A DNA stretch of 40,826 nt, taken from positions 1 through 40,826 of the forward strand of contig CAWULT010000034.1 in assembly GCA_963923455.1 (NCBI GenBank), written 5' to 3'. The notes beneath the pieces are model-generated. The model ran no database searches, was not told the origin of the DNA, and was given only the letters and a program-made list of their open reading frames with translations. Shown piece after piece: positions 27,482 through 35,344 of this stretch; position 1 is the stretch's first letter, and every line of letters begins with the position of its first letter. Both the position numbers and the translations under genes were made by a program. This DNA comes from CAWULT01 sp963923455. Its GTDB lineage: Bacteria; Acidobacteriota; Vicinamibacteria; Vicinamibacterales; UBA2999.

Positions 27482-29044
27482 CTACTCCTTGGTCACCGGG
27501 ACGAACGTCTCCTGCCCGTTGCGGAAGACGCGCAGGAACGCCGTGCCCTTGGAGGGCACCTTGGCGAGCTCGCGCTGCGCCTCGGCCGCCGACGCGACCG
27601 GGGTGCGGCCGACGCGCAGGATCACGTCGCCCGGCGCCAGGCCCGCGCGGGCCGCCGGGCTCTGCGGTTCGACGTCGGTGATGAGTGCGCCCTTGGTGTC
27701 GCCGAGCCGCAGGCGGCGGGCGATCTCGGGTGTCACGCGGTCGAGCGTCAGGCCGAACCCCGTGCTCGTCTGCTGGTCGGGGCTCTGGTCGCGTTCGCGA
27801 TCGCCCGCGCGGGCCTGGTTACCCTCGGCCTCGAGGTCGAGTTCGTCGACGACCAGCGTCAGCGTCTGCTCGCGGCCGTCGCGGACGATGCGCACCGCCA
27901 CCGACGTGCCGGGCCGCGTGGCGGTCACCATGTTCACGAGGTCGTTGCTGTTCTTCACCGGCTTGCCGTTGAAGGCGATGATCACGTCGCCCGGCTCCAT
28001 CTTGGCCTTCGCCGCCGCGCCGTCCGGGGAGACCGCGGCCACGAGCGCGCCATCGCGGCTCTTGAGGCCGAACTCGTCGACGGCGTCCTTCGGGATGGCC
28101 GACACGTTGACGCCGATGCGGCCGCGCACGACCTTACCGGCGCGCAGCTGCGGCAGCAGCTCGCGGACGGTGTTGCTGGGGATCGCGAAGCCGATGCCGA
28201 TGTTGCCCGGACGGGCGCCGTCCGAGATGATGGCGGTGTTCATCCCGATCACTTCGCCGCGGACGTTCAGCAGCGGACCGCCCGAATTGCCCGGGTTGAT
28301 CGCGGCGTCGGTCTGCAGCACCTGCGCGCGGCGCCCCTGCGCGACGTCGAACGGCCGCTCGAGGCCGCTGATCACGCCGACGCTCACGGTGTGCTCCAGG
28401 CCGAACGGGTTGCCGATTGCGAGCACCCAGTCGCCCGGCTGCATCTGGCTCGAGTCGCCGAACTTCGCCTCGGGCAGCGTGTGGTTCGGCTTCTCGGTCA
28501 GCTCGATGAGCGCGCTGTCGCTCAGCGGGTCGCGCCCCACGATGCGGGCCTCGTATTCCTGGTCCTCCTCGCCGTACAGCGACACGGCGATCTTCGTGGC
28601 GCCTTCGACGACGTGGTTGTTGGTCAGGATGAAGCCAGCCTTGTCGATGATGAAGCCGGTGCCGGCGGCCTGCACCACCTGCTCACGCTGGCGCCCCTGG
28701 CCTTGTCCTTGACCCTGCCCCTGCCCCCGGGGGCTCGGCTGGCCGAAGAAGCGCTCGAACAGGTCGCCTCCGCCGCCTCCGAAGAAGTCGCTCAACTCCT
28801 GGGTGCGCTGGCGCGACTCGGTCCGGATGTTGACGACGGCCGGCGAGACCGTCTTGGCGATGTCCCGGAAGGTCGACGCCGTCAGCGTGCCGGTGAGCGG
28901 GGCGCTGTTCATCGGCGGCGCCGCCACGGTCTGCGCGGTCGACGCCGGCGACAGGTCGAGCCGTGACGCGATCACCATGCCGACGAGCAGCGACATGACC
29001 ACGATGGGGACCAGGTAGAGCAGCGTAGTTTTCCGGTTGGACAT
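27482..29044 (-). CDS. htrA: HtrA/DegP-family periplasmic serine protease with two PDZ domains
   Basis: A 520-residue envelope protease/chaperone. Residues 9-27 are one hydrophobic membrane anchor. The trypsin-like domain has His144 (TNNHVVEG), Asp176 (DPLSDSALIEL) and Ser254 (NPGNSGGPLL). Two PDZ domains follow (about 305-395 and 410-515, with EPGDVIIAFNGKPVKN and APGDVILRVGRTP). Between the anchor and the protease lies a flexible stretch with a Gly-Gln repeat (residues 107-117). The ATG at 29044 has GGAGG upstream. HtrA proteins degrade or refold misfolded envelope proteins. It heads the htrA-CYTH-murU-amgK series, so protein quality control and cell-wall recycling may be co-expressed. Confidence 0.95.
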   Translation of the reverse strand: MSNRKTTLLYLVPIVVMSLLVGMVIASRLDLSPASTAQTVAAPPMNSAPLTGTLTASTFRDIAKTVSPAVVNIRTESRQRTQELSDFFGGGGGDLFERFFGQPSPRGQGQGQGQGQGRQREQVVQAAGTGFIIDKAGFILTNNHVVEGATKIAVSLYGEEDQEYEARIVGRDPLSDSALIELTEKPNHTLPEAKFGDSSQMQPGDWVLAIGNPFGLEHTVSVGVISGLERPFDVAQGRRAQVLQTDAAINPGNSGGPLLNVRGEVIGMNTAIISDGARPGNIGIGFAIPSNTVRELLPQLRAGKVVRGRIGVNVSAIPKDAVDEFGLKSRDGALVAAVSPDGAAAKAKMEPGDVIIAFNGKPVKNSNDLVNMVTATRPGTSVAVRIVRDGREQTLTLVVDELDLEAEGNQARAGDRERDQSPDQQTSTGFGLTLDRVTPEIARRLRLGDTKGALITDVEPQSPAARAGLAPGDVILRVGRTPVASAAEAQRELAKVPSKGTAFLRVFRNGQETFVPVTKE

Positions 29045-29066
29045 CAGTGCCTCCACACCCCGAGCC

Positions 29067-29089
29067 GACGTGCCGGCGCCCGGCACGTC
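29067..29089 (-). terminator. GC hairpin without U-tract between the M24 peptidase and htrA
   Basis: A perfect 10-bp stem (29067-29076 with 29080-29089) and a 3-base loop lie 28 bases past the M24 stop and 23 bases before the htrA start. It may end the M24 transcript or sit in the htrA leader. Confidence 0.55.
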
Positions 29090-29116
29090 AATCATCTCCC
29101 GAAAGAATCCCGCCCG

Positions 29117-30298
29117 CTACACCAACGGCAGCAGCGCCGTCTGGCATGGTCCCGTGACGAGGGCCTCGTGCGCGGACCTGAACATGTTGATTTCCGAACG
29201 AATGCCGAACGTCTCGAAGTAGAGCCCCGGTTCGATCGTGAACCCCGTGCCCGGCAGGATCCGCCGGTCGTCATGGGTCTCGAAGTCGTCCAGGTGGGTG
29301 CCGTTGCCGTGTACCGACTCGCCCAGGCTGTGGCCCGTCCGGTGCAGGACGTACGCCCCGAAGCCGGCGCCCTCGAGCACCCCGCGGGCGGCGCGGTCGA
29401 CCTCCCAGCCCCGGAGGTCGCGCCCGGCGCGGGCGGCGTCCTGGACCAGCGCGATGGCGGCGTCGCGGGCGCCGGCCACCGCCGCGAAGGCGGCTTCCAC
29501 CTGAGCCGGTGCGGTCCGGGCGGTGATGCCCACCCAGGTGATATCGGCGAATACGGCGCCGGGCTCCGTACGCTTGCCCCAGAGGTCCAGCAGCAGCACC
29601 TCGCCGGGGACGATCGGTCGCGAGGCGGACGCCTGCGGCAGGTAGTGCGGGTTGCCGGCGTTGGCCCCGATGGCCACCACGGGCGCCGAGTCGCTGACGA
29701 GGCCCTCTTCGGCGAACCAGCCGACCATCTGCTGCTGCAGGGCGTACTCGGTGAGGGGCGTCGCGTCCCGCAGGGCCCGCGCGGCGGCCTCGAACGCGCG
29801 ATCCTTGATGCGGTAGAGCGCGGCCGACGCCTGCTGGTGCGACGCGAGCTGGGCCGGCGTCCAGACCGCCTCGAACGCCTGCACGAGGTCGCCCGACGAG
29901 ACGATCTCGATGCCCCGGGCGCGGATGGCCTCGGCCGTGCCGGCGTCGAGCCGGGAGAGATACGGAATGGCGCCGCCCGGCGAGTATTCCATCGCCACCT
30001 GCCGCATCCCGGCCAGCAGGTCCGACAAGCCCGCGTCGAGCTGGGTACGCCCGGCATAGACGACCGTCCGGCCCGGCAGGTGATCGAGGTTGTGCCGCTC
30101 GATGGCGTGGACGAGCGCCGTCGGCTCACCCGTGGCGGGGATCAGGTAGTACCAGCGCCGGGTGGTCATGTGGGGCCCGCCCGCCAACCCCGTCAGGCTG
30201 GCGGCGATGGGATTCGACCCGTGGAAGTCGTACAGGAGCCACGCGTCCAGGCCGGCGGTCCGCAGCGCGCCCTGTATGGCGGCGACGTTCAGGCTCAT
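29117..30298 (-). CDS. M24 family metallopeptidase (Xaa-Pro aminopeptidase-like)
   Basis: A 393-residue creatinase/prolidase-fold protein. The N-terminal domain (about 1-150) begins MSLNVAAIQGALRTAGLDAW. The pita-bread catalytic domain has all five dinuclear metal ligands: Asp238 (LLLDLWG), Asp252 (FADITW), His323 (HRTGHSLG), Glu356 (TIEPGLY) and Glu369 (RSEINM). Such enzymes release N-terminal residues preceding proline or split X-Pro dipeptides, in the cytoplasm; no signal peptide is seen. The ATG at 30298 lacks a Shine-Dalgarno but has TATACT nine bases upstream. The divergent VWFA-related gene starts at 30414. Confidence 0.9.
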   Translation of the reverse strand: MSLNVAAIQGALRTAGLDAWLLYDFHGSNPIAASLTGLAGGPHMTTRRWYYLIPATGEPTALVHAIERHNLDHLPGRTVVYAGRTQLDAGLSDLLAGMRQVAMEYSPGGAIPYLSRLDAGTAEAIRARGIEIVSSGDLVQAFEAVWTPAQLASHQQASAALYRIKDRAFEAAARALRDATPLTEYALQQQMVGWFAEEGLVSDSAPVVAIGANAGNPHYLPQASASRPIVPGEVLLLDLWGKRTEPGAVFADITWVGITARTAPAQVEAAFAAVAGARDAAIALVQDAARAGRDLRGWEVDRAARGVLEGAGFGAYVLHRTGHSLGESVHGNGTHLDDFETHDDRRILPGTGFTIEPGLYFETFGIRSEINMFRSAHEALVTGPCQTALLPLV

Positions 30299-30307
30299 GC
30301 TGGCATC

Positions 30308-30313
30308 AGTATA
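30308..30313 (-). promoter_or_regulatory. Candidate -10 element of the M24 peptidase gene
   Basis: TATACT on the minus strand ends nine bases before the ATG at 30298, giving a leader of at most about three bases. No -35 match or Shine-Dalgarno is seen. Confidence 0.4.
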
Positions 30314-30379
30314 CGGTTGGACGTCCGAGCGCGGACGGCGGTCTGGCACGGAAAGTCCGCCGGGACCGCGCGGCCGTCC

Positions 30380-30385
30380 TATAAT
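30380..30385 (+). promoter_or_regulatory. Consensus -10 element of the second VWFA-related gene
   Basis: A perfect TATAAT lies 28 bases upstream of the ATG at 30414 in the 115-base divergent gap. The -35 region at 16-18 bases is GC-only and does not match TTGACA. Confidence 0.5.
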
Positions 30386-30413
30386 CGGCCTGCCTGCCAC
30401 AGTCGGTGCTTCT

Positions 30414-32486
30414 ATGACCTCGAGAACCGCAGTCGCGCTCCTGGCCGTCGCGTTGTGCAACGGCGTGCTGGCCGCCCAGCAGCCCACGGCCCAGCCACAG
30501 GCCCAGGAACCCCCGCCCGTCACCTTCCGCGTGGAGGTCAACTACGTCGAGGTGGACGCCTACGTCACCGACGCGAACGGCGGCGTCGTGACCGGGCTGA
30601 CCGCCGACGACTTCGAGCTGCTCGAAGACGGCAAGCCGCAGAAGATCTCGACCTTCGCGCCGGTCACCCTGCCGATCGAGCGGGCCGAGCGGCCGCTGTT
30701 CGCGTCGACGCCGATCGAGGCCGACGTCCAGACCAACCAGCGGCAGGAGGGCCGGGTCTACCTGTTCGTGCTCGACGACCTGCACACGGACTTCACGCGC
30801 ACGCCGCGCGTGAAGGACGCCGCGCGCCGGTTCCTCGAGCGCAACTTCGGCGTCAACGACGTCGCCGCCGTCGTCTTCACCGGCGGGCGGGCGGCCGCGC
30901 AGGACTTCACCAACAACACCCGGCTGCTGCTGGCCGCGATCGACCGGTTCAACGGGCGCAAGCTGCGATCCGCGACGCTCGAGCGGCTCGACGCCATCCA
31001 GACCAACCCCGAGACGGGCGGCCTGAGCCCGGGCCAGGATCCCTTCGATCTCGAGCGCGGCTACAACGCCCGCTCCGCGATGTCCACCATCCGCCAGTTG
31101 TCCGAGTTCATGGCGGGCATGCGCGGGCGGCGCAAGGCGATGCTGCTCATCAGCGAGGGCGTGGACTACAACATCTTCAACGTGGTCACGCAGAACATGA
31201 ACGCGGCATCGGCCGTGCTCGAGGACACCCGCGACGCCATCGCGGCGGCGCAGCGCGGCAACGTGTCGATCTACGCGATCGATCCGCGCGGCCTCGCCAC
31301 GGGCGGCGAGGACCTGATCCAGGTGAGCTCGACGATGCCCGAGCAGGGCGCCGGTCTCAACTCGATGCAGTCGGAACTGCGGCTGTCGCAGGACAGCCTG
31401 CGGGTGCTCGCCGCCGAGACGGGTGGCTTCGCGGCCGTCAACCGCAACGACTTCAACGACGCGTTCGACCGGATCGTGGCCGAGAACAGCAGCTACTACG
31501 TGCTCGGCTTCTACTCGACCAACGAGCGTCGTGACGGCCGCTACCGGAAGCTCGAGGTGCGCGTGAAGCGGCCGGGCGCGCGTGTCCGGCACCGCAACGG
31601 CTACATCGAGGCGCGGGGCCGCAAGCCGGCGCCGCCCAAGGCGCCGAGCCCCGGGGTCGTCCCGGCCGTGGCGGACGCGCTCGGCAGCCCCCTGCCGGTG
31701 TCCGGCGTGCCGATGCGCATGTTCGCGGCGGCCTACAAAGGCACGGCGCCGAACGCCGCCGTCGCCCTGGTCGCGGAGATCGACGTCAAGGGGTTCAGCT
31801 TCGTCGAGAAGGGGGGCACCTACAACGAGCAGCTGAGCCTGATGCTCGCCGCCACCGACGCCACCGGCAAGCTGTTCCCGGGTGACCGCCACACGGTCAA
31901 CCTCGCGCTCAAGCCGGAGACCTACCAGCGCATGCAGCAGGACGGTGTGCGCGTGATCACGCAGCTGAACCTGCCGCCGGGGCGGTACCAGGTGCGCATC
32001 GCCGCGGGCAGCGGATCAGGCGTGGCCGGCAGCACCGTGTACGACCTCGAGGTACCGGATTTCTACAAGGCGCCCTTCGTGATGAGCGGCGTCGCGCTGA
32101 CGTCGACGCTGGCCGGACGGATGCCGACCATCAAGCCGAAGGACCCGCTGGGTGACTTCCTGCCCGGCCCCGCGACGGCCGTCCGCGAGTTCGACGCGGC
32201 CGACACGATCGCGCTCTTCGCCGAGATCTACGAGAACGAGCGGTCGAACCAGCCGCACGCGATCGATCTGCGCGCCGAACTGCGCGACGAAGGCGGCAAG
32301 GCCGTGCGTGAGGTCACCGAGGAGCGGTCGTCCACCGAGATCAAGGGCGGCGGCGGCTTCGGCTTCGCGGCCCGGCTGCCGCTCGACGGCCTCAAGCCCG
32401 GGCTCTACGTGCTGCACGTCGAGGCCCAGTCGCGGGCGGGGGACCGCCCATCCACGAGCCGCGACATCCAGGTCCGCGTCAAGTGA
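30414..32486 (+). CDS. VWFA-related acidobacterial secreted protein (second copy)
   Basis: A 690-residue exported protein with the same architecture as the product at 7124-9139. Residues 1-21 are a signal peptide ending VLAAQQ. A Pro/Gln-rich linker is followed by VDAYVTDANGGVVTGLTADD and FELLEDGKPQ. The von Willebrand A-like domain spans about 113-370, with DDLHT (121-125) at the MIDAS position in place of DxSxS. The diagnostic end segment is SSYYVLGFYSTNERRDGRYR, then an Arg-rich strand ending RNGY (near 31490-31605). The C-terminal 300 residues look like beta-sandwich domains. Function unknown. It is followed after 25 bases by a gltS-type gene. Confidence 0.9.
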   Translation: MTSRTAVALLAVALCNGVLAAQQPTAQPQAQEPPPVTFRVEVNYVEVDAYVTDANGGVVTGLTADDFELLEDGKPQKISTFAPVTLPIERAERPLFASTPIEADVQTNQRQEGRVYLFVLDDLHTDFTRTPRVKDAARRFLERNFGVNDVAAVVFTGGRAAAQDFTNNTRLLLAAIDRFNGRKLRSATLERLDAIQTNPETGGLSPGQDPFDLERGYNARSAMSTIRQLSEFMAGMRGRRKAMLLISEGVDYNIFNVVTQNMNAASAVLEDTRDAIAAAQRGNVSIYAIDPRGLATGGEDLIQVSSTMPEQGAGLNSMQSELRLSQDSLRVLAAETGGFAAVNRNDFNDAFDRIVAENSSYYVLGFYSTNERRDGRYRKLEVRVKRPGARVRHRNGYIEARGRKPAPPKAPSPGVVPAVADALGSPLPVSGVPMRMFAAAYKGTAPNAAVALVAEIDVKGFSFVEKGGTYNEQLSLMLAATDATGKLFPGDRHTVNLALKPETYQRMQQDGVRVITQLNLPPGRYQVRIAAGSGSGVAGSTVYDLEVPDFYKAPFVMSGVALTSTLAGRMPTIKPKDPLGDFLPGPATAVREFDAADTIALFAEIYENERSNQPHAIDLRAELRDEGGKAVREVTEERSSTEIKGGGGFGFAARLPLDGLKPGLYVLHVEAQSRAGDRPSTSRDIQVRVK

Positions 32487-32511
32487 TCCCCCGGGTGCCG
32501 AGGCCCTGACC

Positions 32512-33726
32512 GTGCGCCTCGACCTGGTCCAGACGGTGGCGTTCGCCGGGCTCGCGCTCTTCGCAGGCCACGGCGTCAGGAGCCTCGTGCCACCGCTCTC
32601 GCGCTACAACGTTCCCGCGCCGGTCGCCGGCGGGCTGCCGGTGGCGGCCGTGCTGGCGGCCTGCTACGCGGGTGGCTGGCAGCCGCTCGCGTTCGACACC
32701 ACCCTCCAGGTGCCCCTCCAGAACGTGTTCTTCGCGTCGGTGGGGTTCGGTGCGAGCGTGCGCCTGCTGCGGCGGGGCGGTCCGCTGGTCGCGATCATGA
32801 TGGTGGTGGCCTCGGTGTCGGCGGCGCTGCAGAACGTGCTCGGGGCCGCGGTGGCGGCCGCGATCGGGGAGCACCCGCTGATGGGCGTGCTGGCCGGATC
32901 GGTGACGCTGACCGGCGGGCCCGCGACGGGCCTGGCGTTCGCACCGCTCTTCCAGCAGGCTGGCGTGGAGGGTGCGTCGACGCTGGCGGTCTCGGCGGCC
33001 ATGGTCGGCATCGTCGCCGGCGGGCTGCTCGGCGGACCGATCGGCACGTTCCTGCTGAACCGGCACGCGGCGGGCCGGCCGGCGCCCGCGCCGACCGGGC
33101 CGCTCGAGGCGCTCGCCGAGCGCTACGTCGAGGAGCGCGAGGCCCGTGCGCCGCGCGGCGAGGACGTCGAGGCCTACGGGCTGCTGAAGCACCTGGTCGT
33201 GATGATCGTGGCGGTCGGTGCGGGCTCGTGGGTGAGCGCGGGGTTCGCCGCCGCCGGCTGGACGCTGCCCGCGTACATCGGCGCGATGGTCGTGGCCGCG
33301 GCCGTCCGCAACGTCGACGACGCCACGGGCGTGGTCGGGCTGTCCCAACGGACCGTCGACGACCTCGGCAGCGTGGCGCTGGCGCTGTTCCTGGTGATGG
33401 CGCTGATGACGCTGCGGCTGTGGGAGCTCGGCGGGCTCGTCGTGCCCTTGCTCGTGATCCTGGCCGCGCAGGTGGCGCTCGTCGCCGCGCTCTGCCTGGC
33501 CGTGGTACCGCGAACGATGGGGAAGGACTACGACGCGATCGTGATGTCGACGGGCTTCTGCGGGTTCATGCTCGGGACGACCGCCAACGCGGTGGCCAAC
33601 ATGGGCGCGCTCGTCGAACGCTACGGCCCCGCGCCCAAGGCGTACCTGGTCGTACCCCTGGTCGGTGCGTTCGGCATCGACTTCGTCAACGCGCTGCTCA
33701 TCACCTTCGCGCTGAACGTCTTCTAG
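32512..33726 (+). CDS. gltS: GltS-type sodium:glutamate symporter
   Basis: A 404-residue inner-membrane transporter of the ESS (glutamate:Na+ symporter) family, with about ten hydrophobic segments in two halves. LAGSVTLTGGPATGLAFAP matches the re-entrant GltS segment usually read as GGHGT, here GGPAT. The C-terminal MLGTTANAVANMGALVERYG and YLVVPLVGAFGIDFVNALLI match the second repeat. A cytoplasmic linker (about residues 180-220) is Arg/Glu-rich. The start is a GTG at 32512. The altered GGHGT motif makes glutamate specificity uncertain. The stop shares CTAG with the convergent DUF5672 gene. Confidence 0.86.
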   Translation: MRLDLVQTVAFAGLALFAGHGVRSLVPPLSRYNVPAPVAGGLPVAAVLAACYAGGWQPLAFDTTLQVPLQNVFFASVGFGASVRLLRRGGPLVAIMMVVASVSAALQNVLGAAVAAAIGEHPLMGVLAGSVTLTGGPATGLAFAPLFQQAGVEGASTLAVSAAMVGIVAGGLLGGPIGTFLLNRHAAGRPAPAPTGPLEALAERYVEEREARAPRGEDVEAYGLLKHLVVMIVAVGAGSWVSAGFAAAGWTLPAYIGAMVVAAAVRNVDDATGVVGLSQRTVDDLGSVALALFLVMALMTLRLWELGGLVVPLLVILAAQVALVAALCLAVVPRTMGKDYDAIVMSTGFCGFMLGTTANAVANMGALVERYGPAPKAYLVVPLVGAFGIDFVNALLITFALNVF

Positions 33727-34418
33727 CCCGGCGGGGCCCGATGGGGCGCCTCGGGCCGGCGCTTCTTCGCGCGGAGCTCGTGCGTGCCGAACTGGCCGGT
33801 CAGCGTGGGGGCCTCCGGCGTGGGGCTCTCGAACGCGAAGCGCGCCGCGACCTCCACCGGTGCGAACCGCAGGCCGAGCGCCTCGAGGTGCGGGCGGAAC
33901 ATGACGCACGCGATCACGTCGTCGCGGCTCGACGGCTTCACCTGGCCCCGCCAGACGTAGCTCTCGTTCGGCAGGTCGGCCGTGGCGCGCAGCAGTCGCC
34001 GCGAGCGGAGGCAGAAGCCGCTGTTGCCGACGCGGTAGGGCGTGCCGGTGTGGCCCGGCGGCCAGGGCGCCCCGATGTAGTCGTAGTCGAGCCAGGCGTC
34101 GTCCCAGGCGGCCGGGTTGACGATCCGGCTGTCCGCCTGCACGGTCAGGCTGTGGCTCGTCTCGATGTACCGGTGGAGTTCGGCGAGACAGAACTGGTTG
34201 TACCCCTTGAGCGACAGGGGAGGGATCGCCACCCAGTCGACCGGCACGATGGCCTTGGCCAGTCCGTCGGGCGGTGCGGGCGAGAGCAGCAGCACCCGGG
34301 CGAACGGCAGCCGCCGGGCCGACCCCAGGAGCGAGGCGAACGTCGCTGCGGGCTTCGTCGTGCCGTCGACGGCGACCAGGGTGACGCGCGACAGTCCGGG
34401 ACGCACCGATGCCGTCAC
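33723..34418 (-). CDS. DUF5672 family protein (glycosyltransferase-like)
   Basis: A 231-residue protein matching DUF5672, a family related to nucleotide-sugar glycosyltransferases. Visible hallmarks are PLSLKGYNQFCLAELHRYI, the acidic aromatic block AWLDYDYIGAPWP and VGNSGFCLRSRRLL. It begins at a GTG (34418) overlapping the stop of the preceding oxygenase-like gene (GTGA). As the third gene of the GT61 group it probably adds a sugar to a surface glycan or protein, but this is inference from family and neighbours. The stop overlaps gltS at CTAG. The last 20 residues are a basic Pro-rich tail. Confidence 0.82.
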   Translation of the reverse strand: MTASVRPGLSRVTLVAVDGTTKPAATFASLLGSARRLPFARVLLLSPAPPDGLAKAIVPVDWVAIPPLSLKGYNQFCLAELHRYIETSHSLTVQADSRIVNPAAWDDAWLDYDYIGAPWPPGHTGTPYRVGNSGFCLRSRRLLRATADLPNESYVWRGQVKPSSRDDVIACVMFRPHLEALGLRFAPVEVAARFAFESPTPEAPTLTGQFGTHELRAKKRRPEAPHRAPPG

Positions 34419-35344
34419 GCCTCGTGGTCTCCGGCCGCGTCCGTCGCGCCCGAGTCCGTGCGGCGGAGCCCGAAGCCGACCTCGTAGACGTGTCGAGGCG
34501 CCGCGCCCGGAGGCGGCGGCGCCGTGACGAACGACGCCGGCCCCACGAACGCGACGGCGGTGTTCTCCCGGTGCGGCATCGGCAGGCCGGGTCCCGTCCC
34601 GGACGGCGCCGGTTCGGCACCGCGTTCAGGGCCGGCGGGTGGTTCGGCGCCGGACCGCCCGAACACGATCGCCAGGTGCCCGGGCCCGCGCAGCGGGGCG
34701 GGTGCACCGGCGGCACCGGGTTCGAGGCGCACGAGGCGCCCCGGTGCGGTCTCCACGTCCGATGCCGTCGGGGCGCTGGCCGCCACACTGGCGGGCCCGG
34801 CTGCGAGCCACGGTCCGAGGCGCGCGGCGACCGCCGGCACGAGGGCCTGGTCGACCACCTGCGCGACGAACGTCCACGCCACGATGGTGTCCACCGGGGC
34901 GAGCCTCGGGGGGACCCGCAGGATGGACGCCACGGCACCGCCGCCATCGAAGAACACGGCGCCCGGAATCGTGTCGACAATCGCCTCGTACGCCTCGCGC
35001 GGCCACAGGTCCCGTATGGCGACGTGCGGAACGGGCTGTTCGAGGACGGCGGCCCGCGAGACCGCCTCGCGAACGTGCGCGGCGACGTGCTCGGCGTCGA
35101 GGGCCGCCGCGAGCGCATCGAGGCGGGCACCGAGGTCAGGGGCGTCGTCCCGCAGCGCCCGCAGCCGCGCCACCTGCCGCTCGGCGGCGTCCGTGCGCGC
35201 GGAGAGGACGTCGAGTGTCCGCCGCAGCGCGCGCAGGTCCTCCCGCAGTGTCTTCGTCCGGGCGCCGAGCGCGCGCAGGCGTTCGGCCTGCGCGTCGAGG
35301 TCCTTGGGCGCGAGCGCCCGCCGGAGCGCGCGGAGCCCGATCAC
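34415..35344 (-). CDS. Coiled-coil protein fused to an oxygenase-like domain without iron ligands
   Basis: A 309-residue protein. Residues 1-90 are a Leu/Ala/Arg-rich coiled coil that aligns without gaps to the N-terminus of the GT61 protein encoded just upstream. Residues about 100-295 resemble 2-oxoglutarate/Fe(II) oxygenases: PVPHVAIRDLWPREAYEAIV is like their N-terminal cap, and NTAVAFVGPASF plus PRHVYEVGF resemble the closing strands. The iron-binding HxD and distal His cannot be found at the expected positions (APAPL and SFVTA instead). It may be a pseudoenzyme or binding protein. The start is a GTG at 35344 overlapping the GT61 stop (GTGA). The domain match is a moderate inference. Confidence 0.65.
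   Translation of the reverse strand: MIGLRALRRALAPKDLDAQAERLRALGARTKTLREDLRALRRTLDVLSARTDAAERQVARLRALRDDAPDLGARLDALAAALDAEHVAAHVREAVSRAAVLEQPVPHVAIRDLWPREAYEAIVDTIPGAVFFDGGGAVASILRVPPRLAPVDTIVAWTFVAQVVDQALVPAVAARLGPWLAAGPASVAASAPTASDVETAPGRLVRLEPGAAGAPAPLRGPGHLAIVFGRSGAEPPAGPERGAEPAPSGTGPGLPMPHRENTAVAFVGPASFVTAPPPPGAAPRHVYEVGFGLRRTDSGATDAAGDHEA

Noticed and set aside
28694..28726. Short tandem repeat in htrA.
   Set aside because: It encodes the Gly-Gln linker (residues 107-117) in frame; a simple flexible segment, not an independent element.
30344..30360. Sigma-54-like TGGCACG upstream of the second VWFA-related gene.
   Set aside because: The -12 GC dinucleotide is not at the required spacing, and a perfect TATAAT lies nearby.
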